Notes under the pieces: generated by a model
Database searches by the model: none
What the model saw: only the letters and a program-made list of their open reading frames with translations
Told to the model about the DNA's origin: nothing
DNA from: an uncultured Alistipes sp.
GTDB taxonomy: Bacteria > Bacteroidota > Bacteroidia > Bacteroidales > Rikenellaceae
Direction of reading: 5' to 3'
Assembly (NCBI GenBank): GCA_944321755.1
Contig: CALUMM010000020.1
Coordinates: forward strand, 1 to 41,622
DNA length: 41,622 nt
Shown: positions 1 to 7,718 of the stretch, one piece after another
Numbering within the stretch: the stretch's first letter is position 1
Layout: every line of letters starts with the position of its first letter
Program-made: the position numbers and the translations under genes

Positions 1-358
1 GCACCACCACGGCATCGACCGTTGTGGCGGTCTCCGTCAGGCGGATGTCGCCCAGATCGGGACGGTCGGACTCGACGCAGTACAGTTCATAAGCAATGTG
101 CTGGATCTGCAACCGGTAGGGACGCACCGCGGAGCGGATCTCGAAACGCCCGTCGGCCCCCGAGGCAACGGCATCGAGGTAGGCGGAGTCGCGGTCGAAC
201 AGCACAACGGCGGCTCCTGCAACGGGCGCGGCCGAAGTATCGAGGATCCGCCCGCGGATCACAATATCGGAAGGTGTGTTAGTTTGGGCTTCGGCGGTGG
301 CGAGGGTCAGCAGGATCGCCACCGGAATCAGAAGTGTGGACAGCCAGTTATTCTTCAT
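1..358 (-). CDS. Outer-membrane protein with carboxypeptidase-regulatory-like domain, N-terminal part
   Basis: The reading frame starts with ATG at 358 and stays open to the window edge, so only about 119 residues are seen. Residues 1-25 form a signal peptide (MKNNWLSTLLIPVAILLTLA, then a likely cut after AEAQ). Residues 30-110 read as the beta-sandwich typical of CarboxypepD_reg-like domains (IVIRGRILDTSAAPVAGA, DGRFEIRS). The last visible residues, GDIRLTETATTVDAVVV, match the segment that in Bacteroidetes joins this domain to a TonB plug and barrel. A TonB-dependent receptor or outer-membrane beta-barrel protein is therefore likely, but the barrel lies outside the window. A TAACTTTG promoter element lies 36 bases upstream. 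The specific substrate cannot be inferred. Confidence 0.7.
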   Translation of the reverse strand, partial: MKNNWLSTLLIPVAILLTLATAEAQTNTPSDIVIRGRILDTSAAPVAGAAVVLFDRDSAYLDAVASGADGRFEIRSAVRPYRLQIQHIAYELYCVESDRPDLGDIRLTETATTVDAVVV

Positions 359-393
359 GGTTTTGCGATTTTCGAAGGAGTTGATTCGTATCG

Positions 394-427
394 CAAAGTT
401 ACCACCGAACAGGCCTTACCGGCACAA
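394..427 (-). promoter_or_regulatory. Promoter of the outer-membrane protein gene
   Basis: On the minus strand TAACTTTG (394-401) fits the Bacteroidetes -7 consensus TAnnTTTG, with TTG at 425-427 as a -33 element; the 23-base spacing is slightly long. The rest of the gap 359-548 shows nothing else I recognise. Confidence 0.45.
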
Positions 428-548
428 TCCGAATCTTACCCGACAAATCGCATCGAGTTGATTTCCAATGAGCATATTCAAGAAAAATCTTACTTTGCCC
501 CTGAAATACCTTACCCGGCTTCGCGCACCCTTCCCCGCCGGCATTCAT

Positions 549-2264
549 CTACGAAAACAATCCGAGCAGGAGCTCCCTGTCCACCGCATTGGATTCGGCG
601 ATACGTCGCTTGAGTTTCGATTTGAGCGAATAGACGCTGTTGAGCGACATGCCCAGCATGACGCAGATCTCCTGCGGCGTAAATCCGGCGATGACCAGCG
701 CCGCGAAGTCGTAGTTGCGGGCCGTCCAGTCCGGGAATTGCTCGCGGAGGCGCGTAACGGCCCGGTCGCTGTACAGGTCGGCCATGTCCACCACGTCGGC
801 CAGCACCGCGGGACTCAACGCCAGGTCGCGCATCTTGGCCGTCAGCCGCTCACCCTCGCCGAAGGTGTAATACGTCGCTGCAATGTCGCGCACGGCAGCC
901 ACACGCCCTTCGAGCAGGCGTTTCAAGGCCGCTTCGCGGGCATCCGACGCATCAAGCCGCGACGTGAGGCTGTCGTGCGACTCCCGGTAGGAGTCCACAA
1001 GGGCCAGCAACTCGCTCAACTGTTCGCTGCGGCGGCGCAGCTTGCGGCGGTAGCTGACAACAACCCATACAGCCACCATCACGACCAGTACGGCCGCCAG
1101 CCCCAGGATCCACATCCGATAGTGCAGCGACGCCTCGCGCAGCGCCACTTCGTTGGCCGTGCGGTAGCGGCGTTCGAGTTCGGCGACCTGCGCCCCGCGC
1201 TGCGCCTCGAAAAGCGAATCCTTCACCGCGACATACTGCTGCATGTAGTCGTAGGCCCGGGCCTCGTCGCTCAGGTCGTGGTAAATCCCCGCAGCCAGAT
1301 TAAACAGCCCGACGCTCCCCTGATGGAACGTATCCCGGCAGTCGAGCGACATTTCTATGTAGTAGCGGGCCGAGTCGAGCTGCCCGTCGCGCTGGAAGAT
1401 GATCGCCGAGGCGACGTCGTAGAACGAACGCCCGGTATCTTCCGAGGCGGCTGTTCCGTAGGACAGGGGCGCTTTGCGGATCACGTCGAGATCGACGCTG
1501 TCGCGTGCGGCCAACAGCTGCTCGGGCGTCCAGTCCCCGAGGTAGGTGTGGAACACGAGGTTCTGCAGGCGGATCTGCTGGGCGAAGTAGCGGAACGGAA
1601 TTGTATCGGCCGCCGCGACCAGCGGCTCCAGCGTCTTTACGGCCTGTTCGTAATCCCCGTTGGCACAATACGATGAGGCCAGCATGAAACGGCTGTAACC
1701 CTCCTGCTCCGTGTTGCCGTTGGCGCGGGCCGCCTCGACGGCCTTCGCGAAGGGCTCCACGGCGTCGTATCCCTGCTCGAAATAGAGTAACCCCAATGTA
1801 TGGTAGACGGCCACAAGCAGCGTCTCGGTCCTCCGCCGCAGCGAATCGTCGGACGACCTGGCGGCCAGGGCCTCTTCGGCCAGAATCGCCGCCTGGGTAT
1901 AGCCCCGGATTCCCTCCTCCAGATTGCCCGTTTTGACGTGCGCCTGGGCGTAGGTGTACCACGCCGCGGCCCGTTCGTCCGCCGAACCGTGGCGGTCGTA
2001 GTAGTGCATTCCCCGGTCGAGAGCCTGTTTGCCGGAAAGCGTATCACCCGAGGAGACCTCGGCGAGCCCCAGCACCAGCGACCACCGGGCCCGGTCATTG
2101 CGGCTCATCCGCTCCGTATTCATTGCCAGCAACAGCCGCCGGGCGCTGTCGGGATGCTCCACGGCCAGGAAGCCGTCGACCGAGGCATGGGGCTCTCCGG
2201 GCTCCGAACACCCCACTGCGACCAAAGCGCAAATTCCTGAAAATATGATTGCCAGGCGTTTCAT
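549..2264 (-). CDS. TPR lipoprotein-type transmembrane HTH regulator
   Basis: A 571-residue protein with the layout of Bacteroidetes membrane-anchored TPR regulators. It has a signal with a lipobox-like VAVGC (Cys19), TPR-like helical repeats over roughly residues 50-370, one transmembrane segment at about 384-405, a charged coiled coil, and a C-terminal helix-turn-helix of LuxR or sigma-region-4 type (FTPQEICVMLGMSLNSVYSL). The likely role is to sense a periplasmic or envelope signal and regulate transcription from the membrane; no ligand is visible. I chose the start at 2264 because the signal peptide begins there and the ATG overlaps the stop of the upstream DUF2284 gene (ATGA), which suggests translational coupling. 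The gene at 4750-6447 has the same architecture and ending (RELLLGLFS versus RELFLTLLG), so the two are paralogues. Confidence 0.75.
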   Translation of the reverse strand: MKRLAIIFSGICALVAVGCSEPGEPHASVDGFLAVEHPDSARRLLLAMNTERMSRNDRARWSLVLGLAEVSSGDTLSGKQALDRGMHYYDRHGSADERAAAWYTYAQAHVKTGNLEEGIRGYTQAAILAEEALAARSSDDSLRRRTETLLVAVYHTLGLLYFEQGYDAVEPFAKAVEAARANGNTEQEGYSRFMLASSYCANGDYEQAVKTLEPLVAAADTIPFRYFAQQIRLQNLVFHTYLGDWTPEQLLAARDSVDLDVIRKAPLSYGTAASEDTGRSFYDVASAIIFQRDGQLDSARYYIEMSLDCRDTFHQGSVGLFNLAAGIYHDLSDEARAYDYMQQYVAVKDSLFEAQRGAQVAELERRYRTANEVALREASLHYRMWILGLAAVLVVMVAVWVVVSYRRKLRRRSEQLSELLALVDSYRESHDSLTSRLDASDAREAALKRLLEGRVAAVRDIAATYYTFGEGERLTAKMRDLALSPAVLADVVDMADLYSDRAVTRLREQFPDWTARNYDFAALVIAGFTPQEICVMLGMSLNSVYSLKSKLKRRIAESNAVDRELLLGLFS

Positions 2265-2833
2265 TCCTCCCAGTCGATGTGTTCGGCGTTGTGGAAAAAG
2301 CCGCTTACGAGCATCAGGTATTCGGGGATCCGTCCGTCGCGGCTCCACAGCAGCGGGATTCCGAACAGTTCTCCGGTTGTGCGGCAGAGGTCGAAACCGC
2401 AGGCTTCGAGCGAGGGCCTCACCCACTCCGGATGTCGGCACGGAGCCCCTGCGGGACGGGTGCAACATCCCTCCGGGCAGTAGAGACACGTTCCGGCATA
2501 GGCGAAGGCGCGGCCTTCGTAGCGGCGTTCCAACTCCAGCAGGCGGCGTTCATGCCGCACCCGTTCGGGTCGGAAGAGCCGTCCGGCTTCACTGAAGGGA
2601 AGACCGGTTTGTGAGGGTGTTATTTTCGTAGCGATGATCAAAGCCGTTCGATAGCCTGCGAGGTAGTCGTCCATGTCGAATCCGAAGGGCGGGCAGGCCC
2701 AGCTGCGGCCGTAGTTGGGGCAGGCCCGGCAGCAGGCGGCAAAACGCTCCGCATCGCGGAAACGGGCGATGTAGTCGGCAGCGGGCAGTGTGGCGGTAAA
2801 ATCCCGGGCCGTATGGTCGGACGGACGATTCAT
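2261..2833 (-). CDS. DUF2284 predicted metal-binding protein
   Basis: A 190-residue cysteine-rich protein. Cysteines sit in CCRACPNYGRSWACPPF (about residues 34-50) and in a second cluster, CLYCPEGCCTRPAGAPC, the pattern of DUF2284 proteins thought to bind an iron-sulfur cluster or another metal. The biochemical role of the family is not established. The stop codon overlaps the start of the downstream TPR regulator (ATGA), so the pair is probably one operon. The -7 promoter element ends only four bases before the ATG, and no other methionine follows nearby, so the mRNA may be leaderless. The upstream DNA is a tandem duplication that repeats this promoter. Confidence 0.8.
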   Translation of the reverse strand: MNRPSDHTARDFTATLPAADYIARFRDAERFAACCRACPNYGRSWACPPFGFDMDDYLAGYRTALIIATKITPSQTGLPFSEAGRLFRPERVRHERRLLELERRYEGRAFAYAGTCLYCPEGCCTRPAGAPCRHPEWVRPSLEACGFDLCRTTGELFGIPLLWSRDGRIPEYLMLVSGFFHNAEHIDWEE

Positions 2834-2837
2834 ACGG

Positions 2838-2869
2838 CAAAGATACGAAAAGGTGAGCGCAGAGGCAAA
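2838..2869 (-). promoter_or_regulatory. Promoter of the DUF2284 operon
   Basis: TATCTTTG at 2838-2845 and TTTG at 2866-2869 on the minus strand, 20 bases apart, match the Bacteroidetes sigma-ABfr consensus very well. The distance from the -7 element to the ATG at 2833 is only four bases; the other clear promoters in this window leave 18 or more. Confidence 0.7.
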
Positions 2870-3016
2870 CGAAAACCGCGTTTTCAGGTTTGACTATGCC
2901 GAACCGCATCCTATATTCTGTAAAGATAGTGAAAGGTGAGCGCAGAGGCAAACGAAAACCGCGTTTTCAAGTTTGACTATGCCGAACCGCATCCTATATT
3001 CTGTAAAGATGGCGAA
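2851..3016. repeat. Tandem 83-bp direct repeat (two copies) upstream of DUF2284
   Basis: Copies at 2851-2933 and 2934-3016 differ at about three positions. Each carries the TTTG -33 element and a -7-like element: TATCTTTG for the gene-proximal one, TATCTTTA and CATCTTTA further upstream. The unit therefore duplicates the promoter. Confidence 0.9.
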
Positions 3017-3513
3017 AAATGAAGGCAAAACGGTCCGATTGCTGTGATTTTTCCGGGCCCCTTCTCTGACAGGATTTTTTCGAAGGGGCACCCCTCCTGT
3101 TCTCACCTCTTCTGCGATCTGTTTTGTTCCGGTGTCCCGGGTCGGGCCACCTTCGGTTCGTGTTTCGGCGTCATTATCGTGCCGATTTCTGGAATCCCGT
3201 TCTGGCAATCATTCGTAGCAGGGCGAGCAGCATCAGGAAAAGCATGTCGACGGTGATTTTCGGGTATTTCCGGTCCGGAAACCGGACCTTGAGCATTGTG
3301 TGCCGAAGAGGAGACCGTGAGACAGACGCTGCCGGGAATGGAATTGGAATTCAGAAAAAAATACCTTCGGGATCATCGGTAGCGTTCGGTCGTTGTCGGC
3401 AAAGTCCCACACGTTTTACCGCCGACTGGCGGCTCTCTCTCCTCGATATTGACAAATCGGCCCGAATGACCTCCCCCGAAGGTATGGTATTTTATCTGTT
3501 TTCTGTTTCGGAT
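3017..3513. other. Intergenic region without recognised gene
   Basis: About 500 bases between the promoter repeat and the end of the lipoprotein gene. The frames through it have no start or composition that I would trust. A weak minus-strand hairpin (TACC...GGTA) followed by a run of T near 3355-3385 may serve as terminator of the lipoprotein gene, but it is not convincing. Confidence 0.4.
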
Positions 3514-4569
3514 TTATTCCGAGATTTTGAGTTTTGCCTCGGTGTAGCAGGCCCCCGATCGGATGGCGAAACGATACTCTTTACCGATTGCCGCCGCGGG
3601 ATCCGTAATTCTGACCGTCACATGGTCTGCCGCATAGCTGAAGTTCAGGGCAGCATCCCCCCGCGGGGCGCATTCGGTATCGGAGGCTGTTGCGGGGAGG
3701 GGAATCGTCACGTTCCGTTCTCCGGCGAGTTTCACGTTGTAGACCTCGCCCCATTTCGGCAGATCTCCGTCTTCGAGTTTCTGGAGCGAATAGCGGAGTT
3801 TGGCTCCGACGATTTTTTCGTCCCTGGTTATCCACTCAGCGATGTGGATCTTCGCATATTCGGACGCCACGGCCATGGCCCATTTCCCGGATGGGAACTC
3901 CATCAGCGAGATATCCTTGCAGACGAAGTATCCATGCTGGAGTTGAGCCGGGATTTTGTCCTTGAAGCCGTCGAGTTTCAGCATACCCAGGGCCTCCAGT
4001 CCGGCCACGGCGCCGGCATCGACGAACGAATAGCGGTCGGCACCGACGAGATTGTGTTCGGCATCGAGATAGACGGCATTTCCGAAGAGCGTCTGTCCGT
4101 TGTTTTCGTCGAACAGGTCGAGCAGGGTCCCGACGGGTTCATTCGGCGCAGCGGGAGTCCGGTCCAGTTTGAATTCGACCTGTATGCGGGATCCGGCCTT
4201 TACCGTGCGGCCGATGGCCCAGATGCGGTAGTTGTCGGGATCGGTCTCCTCGCGGATGACGAAGGTCACCTGTCGGTTTCCGGTCGAGAACCACTCCTGA
4301 TAAGGGAGTCGGATGTTGACCGTACCGTTCGGGAGGGTGAGTGTAAATCCTTTCGGTTCGGTATTGCGGTCTTTCTGGAATTTTTCGTATCCGGCTTCGT
4401 CGTATATGAGGATGGGGACGCCGCCTTGGGGTTTTCCTTTTTCGTCGACCACGCTGATACGGGCTACGGCATCCTTTTCGTTGGGATCGGCCTCTTTTTT
4501 GTCGCAGGCCGTAAACAGCAGTGTACCGGCCAGGAGTGTAGTCAGAATGCTAATAATGTTTTTGCGCAT
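3514..4569 (-). CDS. Secreted lipoprotein of unknown function
   Basis: A 351-residue protein. The N-terminus is a lipoprotein signal with lipobox at LLFTAC (Cys22) followed by the charged stretch DKKEADPNEKD, so it is probably anchored in the outer membrane. Residues 35-130 read as a beta-sandwich (ARISVVDEKGKPQGGVPILI), like the peptidase-regulatory or Ig-like modules that bear ligand-binding domains in Bacteroidetes. The remainder is beta-rich with the motif KWAMAVASEYAKIHIAEW near the middle. I recognise no catalytic site. It appears monocistronic; a TACTTTTG element and a 12-bp inverted repeat lie just upstream. Neighbours are two TPR-HTH regulators, one of which could control it. Confidence 0.7.
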   Translation of the reverse strand: MRKNIISILTTLLAGTLLFTACDKKEADPNEKDAVARISVVDEKGKPQGGVPILIYDEAGYEKFQKDRNTEPKGFTLTLPNGTVNIRLPYQEWFSTGNRQVTFVIREETDPDNYRIWAIGRTVKAGSRIQVEFKLDRTPAAPNEPVGTLLDLFDENNGQTLFGNAVYLDAEHNLVGADRYSFVDAGAVAGLEALGMLKLDGFKDKIPAQLQHGYFVCKDISLMEFPSGKWAMAVASEYAKIHIAEWITRDEKIVGAKLRYSLQKLEDGDLPKWGEVYNVKLAGERNVTIPLPATASDTECAPRGDAALNFSYAADHVTVRITDPAAAIGKEYRFAIRSGACYTEAKLKISE

Positions 4570-4635
4570 GTTTTTTCAAGTTTTGGCTTTGTGGTTACCT
4601 GAGATCCGGGGATCGTGATCTTGGTTTTCCGGATG

Positions 4636-4643
4636 CAAAAGTA
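4636..4643 (-). promoter_or_regulatory. Probable -7 element of the lipoprotein gene
   Basis: TACTTTTG on the minus strand fits TAnnTTTG and lies 66 bases before the ATG at 4569. No well-spaced -33 TTG is visible; the region where it should sit is occupied by an inverted repeat. Confidence 0.4.
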
Positions 4644-4645
4644 GC

Positions 4646-4680
4646 GGATCCGTTGCGTTTACGAGTTGCGCAACGGATCC
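4646..4680. repeat. 12-bp perfect inverted repeat over the lipoprotein promoter
   Basis: Arms GGATCCGTTGCG (4646-4657) and its exact complement (4669-4680) are separated by 11 bases. There is no T-run on the minus side, so an operator is at least as likely as a terminator for the upstream TPR gene. Confidence 0.6.
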
Positions 4681-4749
4681 TCCGATCTAACACTTTTCAA
4701 AAAACAGCGCTGATAACCAGATGTTTGGCGATGTGTCTGCGGTTTGAAT

Positions 4750-6447
4750 CTAACACCCGTCTGACACAGGCCCGAGCAGGGTCAAAAACAGCTCCCGATC
4801 GGGTGCTTCGGATGCTTTGATTCGTGATTTCAATCTTGATTTGCGGGCGTAGACATTGGCGACGCTCTCCTCCATGAAGAGGCTGATGACCTGCGGCGAG
4901 AACCCTCCGAAGATGTAGCACAGCAGGCGCACGTCGGCCTCCTTCATTTTGGGGAAGTTGCGGCGGAGTTTCTGCATGACCTCGTCGTGAGCCATGTCGA
5001 CGATCTGTTCCAGTTCCTGGAGCATGTCTCCGTTTTCGGCAAAACCTTCGATCAGCCGTTTCACCTCGCGGGTCATGGCCGCCTGCCCGGCCACGGTGTT
5101 TTCGCGTTCGTAGAGTGTTTTGCCGAGCCGGTCCACGATGTCGAACCGCGAAGCGATAAGTCCTTTCATCCGGGCTTCGGCGAGGTCTCTCTGCGCGAGT
5201 TTGCGGGATAGGTTCCGGTATTCGGCCTCGGCTTCGCGGATGAGCAGCAGGTGTCGTTCGCCGCGTTCCTTGTGAATTCTCATGCGCTGCCGGACGAGGA
5301 GCCCGGCAATACCGAGCAGCAGCAGCAGAGTTCCCGCCACGACGTGTTCCCACGTGCGTCGGATCTGCATCCGGTAGTCGGCGAAAGCCGCGCGTTCGCG
5401 GAAATACTCCTTTTCGATCATTCCGGCGGAGGTTTGCAGGGCGGTCCGTGTGAGCGAATCGTTCAGGAAGATGAATCGGTCGATCTTTCGTGCCGCCTCC
5501 CTGTAATCTCCGGCACGGGCTTCGATCCGATAGGCGGTGTATTCGAGCATGGGTCGGACATCGTCATCGGCTCCGGCCTTTTCTGCGAGCCGGAGGTAGT
5601 ATCGGGCGCTGTCGGGTCTGTTGCGGAAGAGTTGAGTCTGAGCCATCGTGCAGCGTCCTGCGGCCGTGGTGTCGTTGCGGACGGAGTGTTCGATACGTTG
5701 CCGCAGGTCGTCGGGAATCCGATCGTTTTCCGAGACGGTGTAGAGGGTGGCCAGGAGCCCGAGGCTCCGCCGCACGAGGGTATCGTCATGGAGGTCGTCA
5801 GCCAGTTCGAGAGCCATCGAGCAGTCGCGGCGTGCACGTCCCAGATCGCGCATCCGCAGTGCCGAGGTGCTCATTCCGAGCAGGGCTTCGGTGGTTTGCC
5901 GGGGGTTCTCCGAGCGCATGAAGAGGTCGCGGGCCTCCTTATAATATCGGTATGCGGTCACGAAATTCAGTTCGGCACGGTATACGCCTCCGATCCGCAG
6001 ATAGAGCAGTCCGAGGTAATAGGGTTCGTCGATCGTGCGGAGTTGCTCCTCGACCTTGAGGAACATGCGCAGGGCTCCGGGTTTGTCACCCTGTCTCAAG
6101 CGGCTTCGTCCCTGGTAGTAGCGTGTTTTGCAGATGGCCCGGATTTCGTTTGGCCGTTCTCGGTAATACTCCCAGGCGATGCGGAGCAGCGAGTCGTTGT
6201 TTTCGGCCTCTTCGGGCCGATCGGTTCGTTCGGCGGCTTCGGCGTAGAGCAGGGCGTAGCGGGCGTGTTCGGCCCGGCTTCGGAACGAGTCGTTCTCCAG
6301 GCTTTGGAGCAGGAGCAGCGCGCTGTCGGGGGCCTGTGTCACGAGAGCTTCGGCGCGAGCGAGCGTTTCGGCCGACTGCGAGCCTGCGGAACATGCTGCG
6401 AACAGCCATCCGAAAAGAAGGATTCCGTATCTCCGGGGTTTCATCAT
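4750..6447 (-). CDS. TPR lipoprotein-type transmembrane HTH regulator (paralogue)
   Basis: A 565-residue protein built like the product of 549-2264: signal with lipobox LFAAC (Cys19), TPR-like helical pairs (residues 30-340, e.g. YYQGRSRLRQGDKPGALRMF), a transmembrane helix at about 368-385 (GTLLLLLGIAGLLV), a coiled coil, and a C-terminal HTH (DVRLLCYIFGGFSPQVISLF, then SVANVYARKSRLKSRIKA). Such proteins probably act as membrane-tethered transcription regulators. The longer frame begins at 6501, but the signal peptide begins at the tandem ATGs 6447/6444, which I prefer. A TATCTTCG element lies 24 bases upstream. It stands alone, with the B12 riboswitch unit divergent from it. Confidence 0.75.
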   Translation of the reverse strand: MMKPRRYGILLFGWLFAACSAGSQSAETLARAEALVTQAPDSALLLLQSLENDSFRSRAEHARYALLYAEAAERTDRPEEAENNDSLLRIAWEYYRERPNEIRAICKTRYYQGRSRLRQGDKPGALRMFLKVEEQLRTIDEPYYLGLLYLRIGGVYRAELNFVTAYRYYKEARDLFMRSENPRQTTEALLGMSTSALRMRDLGRARRDCSMALELADDLHDDTLVRRSLGLLATLYTVSENDRIPDDLRQRIEHSVRNDTTAAGRCTMAQTQLFRNRPDSARYYLRLAEKAGADDDVRPMLEYTAYRIEARAGDYREAARKIDRFIFLNDSLTRTALQTSAGMIEKEYFRERAAFADYRMQIRRTWEHVVAGTLLLLLGIAGLLVRQRMRIHKERGERHLLLIREAEAEYRNLSRKLAQRDLAEARMKGLIASRFDIVDRLGKTLYERENTVAGQAAMTREVKRLIEGFAENGDMLQELEQIVDMAHDEVMQKLRRNFPKMKEADVRLLCYIFGGFSPQVISLFMEESVANVYARKSRLKSRIKASEAPDRELFLTLLGPVSDGC

Positions 6448-6470
6448 GTCGTCGGGTTCTATCGAGAGTC

Positions 6471-6478
6471 CGAAGATA
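6471..6478 (-). promoter_or_regulatory. Possible -7 element of the TPR regulator
   Basis: TATCTTCG on the minus strand differs from the consensus TAnnTTTG by one base and lies at a typical distance before the start codon. No clear -33 partner. Confidence 0.3.
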
Positions 6479-6581
6479 CGAAATTGCCGTGAAGTGTGCA
6501 AATCGGGCTTTTCGGGCGGCCTGTCAAACGGCCTCTCAGGATGCTGGGAGGCCGATCGGGTGATATTTTCCGACCTGGGGG

Positions 6582-6612
6582 TTTGTTTTTCGGGTATTAA
6601 GCGTTATCTTTG
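6582..6612 (+). promoter_or_regulatory. Promoter of the cobalamin riboswitch transcript
   Basis: TTTG (6582-6585) and TATCTTTG (6605-6612) with a 19-base spacer, immediately before the aptamer. This is a near-perfect Bacteroidetes promoter and fixes the direction of the riboswitch as plus. Confidence 0.8.
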
Positions 6613-6617
6613 CCCCG

Positions 6618-6800
6618 GATTTGGTTTCCAACTCCCCGTGCGGGGAGGGAATGAAAAGGGAATCGGGTGCAAGTCCCGAACAGTCCCGCTGCTGTGAAAC
6701 TCCGCAGACGTTCCGAGTATCTCGGCCACTGATCCTTCGGGATCGGGAAGGCTTCGGAACGGGAGTCAGTCAGAAGACCTGCCAAGTCGATTCGATACCG
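6618..6800 (+). ncRNA. Cobalamin (B12) riboswitch
   Basis: The diagnostic core is present in order: GGGAATCGGGTGCAAGTCCC (6658-6677), CAGTCCCGCTGCTGTGAA, a variable arm, and the B12 box AGTCAGAAGACCTGCC (6768-6783). This class binds adenosyl- or other cobalamins and usually lowers expression of the downstream gene when cobalamin is plentiful. It lies directly behind a strong promoter and upstream of only one gene (7045-7413). Confidence 0.93.
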
Positions 6801-7044
6801 TTGTGCCCCGGGGGATGGGCATCCGGTTTCGGGCCTGAACGAACCTTTGGAAATGAGAGACGATGCCGGTTTTCGGGGTCGCAGGGTGCCGATTATGGAT
6901 TTTTCGGAACATTCGTGCGAAGCCGGGCCGGTGAATGGATAACCCGGAAAGGTTGGGCGGAGGAGTTGTGCCGCAGTTGCTGTACGGACCTCGATTCGCC
7001 GTTTGAGGAACTCAGCCCTGCCTTTCCACAAAAAACAGAAAACG
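6801..7044 (+). other. Long leader between riboswitch and gene
   Basis: About 245 bases that must contain the expression platform. A 29-codon frame starts at 6854 (MRDDAGFRGRR...) but nothing supports its translation. I see no clear U-tract terminator here, so control at translation initiation or by Rho is possible. Confidence 0.4.
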
Positions 7045-7413
7045 ATGAATATTCTTTTATATGGAGTTCCGGCCGAAATTGCCGACCGCATTGCCGAACG
7101 TTATTCCCTGAAACTGACTTCGACGCTGGTTGCTCCCGGGGAGCAGGCGGGTCTGCAGTTGATTCCGCCGATGAGTTCGCCGCGTCAGTTGCTGGCCTTT
7201 TACAATGCGATGCTGGTTCGCGAATCGGAGATCGACGCGGTGATCGTCTGTGATACCGTGTCGTGCGATGCGGTCAGCACGGTGCAGTATTGTTCGCCGC
7301 AGGGGAAGTTCTTCACCGTGAGCGGTGCGGACGGCGACGAGGCGTTGGAGTACGCCATTTCCCGGATCGTGGAGACCAAGCTGGGCCGGGTCTGCGCCCA
7401 TGAGGGCATCTGA
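7045..7413 (+). CDS. Small unknown protein controlled by a cobalamin riboswitch
   Basis: A 122-residue protein beginning MNILLYGVPAEIADRI. It has no signal peptide and no transmembrane segment, so it is probably cytosolic. The first strand followed by an amphipathic helix, and later VIVCDTVSCDAVSTV and ISRIVETKLGRVCAHEGI, suggest a small alpha/beta protein. It has four cysteines and one late histidine but no motif that I can assign. I start at 7045; an upstream in-frame ATG at 7003 lacks support. It is the only gene between the riboswitch and a strong terminator at 7452, so its expression should follow cobalamin status. It could be a cobalamin-saving substitute, a chaperone or a regulator, but the sequence alone does not tell. 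Confidence 0.75.
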   Translation: MNILLYGVPAEIADRIAERYSLKLTSTLVAPGEQAGLQLIPPMSSPRQLLAFYNAMLVRESEIDAVIVCDTVSCDAVSTVQYCSPQGKFFTVSGADGDEALEYAISRIVETKLGRVCAHEGI

Positions 7414-7451
7414 CCCCGGAGAAACGCCGCAGGATCTGATCCTGGAGAAAC

Positions 7452-7494
7452 GGGGGGGCTTTGCCGGGAATTCCGGACTGCCTCCCCTTTTTTT
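7452..7494 (+). terminator. Intrinsic terminator after the riboswitch gene
   Basis: A G-rich arm from 7452 pairs with GCCTCCCC (7480-7487), with an inner CCGGAATTCCGG-type stem, followed by a run of seven T. Confidence 0.75.
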
Positions 7495-7638
7495 CTCGCT
7501 TTGGAGTCCCGGAAGGCTTTCCCTCTCCGCCCTCATGCCCTTTTCCTTCTGTTTTCCCCCCCCCGGGTCTTTTCTCCCGTTTTCCTGCCGGATCCGCCGA
7601 CGGGGCCTGCCGACGGGGATCCGTCCCTCCTCCTCCGT

Positions 7639-7676
7639 AAAAAATGCGCCCCGGGACCGCAATCCCGGCAGCGCAT
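7639..7676 (-). terminator. Intrinsic terminator of the DUF1893-ECF-DUF362 operon
   Basis: On the minus strand, ATGCGC and a CCGGGA segment pair with TCCCGG and GCGCAT, followed by TTTTTT (7639-7644). It lies 43 bases after the DUF362 stop. Between this and the convergent terminator at 7494 there is only pyrimidine-rich spacer. Confidence 0.75.
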
Positions 7677-7718
7677 CATCTTCGGCTGCAGCCCGGCGGA
7701 TCCGCCGGAGCGCCTCCC

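Noticed and set aside
2894-3208. Small minus-strand frames within the 83-bp repeats
   Set aside because: They merely translate the duplicated promoter DNA and lack start context or similarity.
3124-4602. 492-codon plus-strand frame opposite the lipoprotein
   Set aside because: The minus-strand protein has a lipobox and balanced composition, the plus frame does not.
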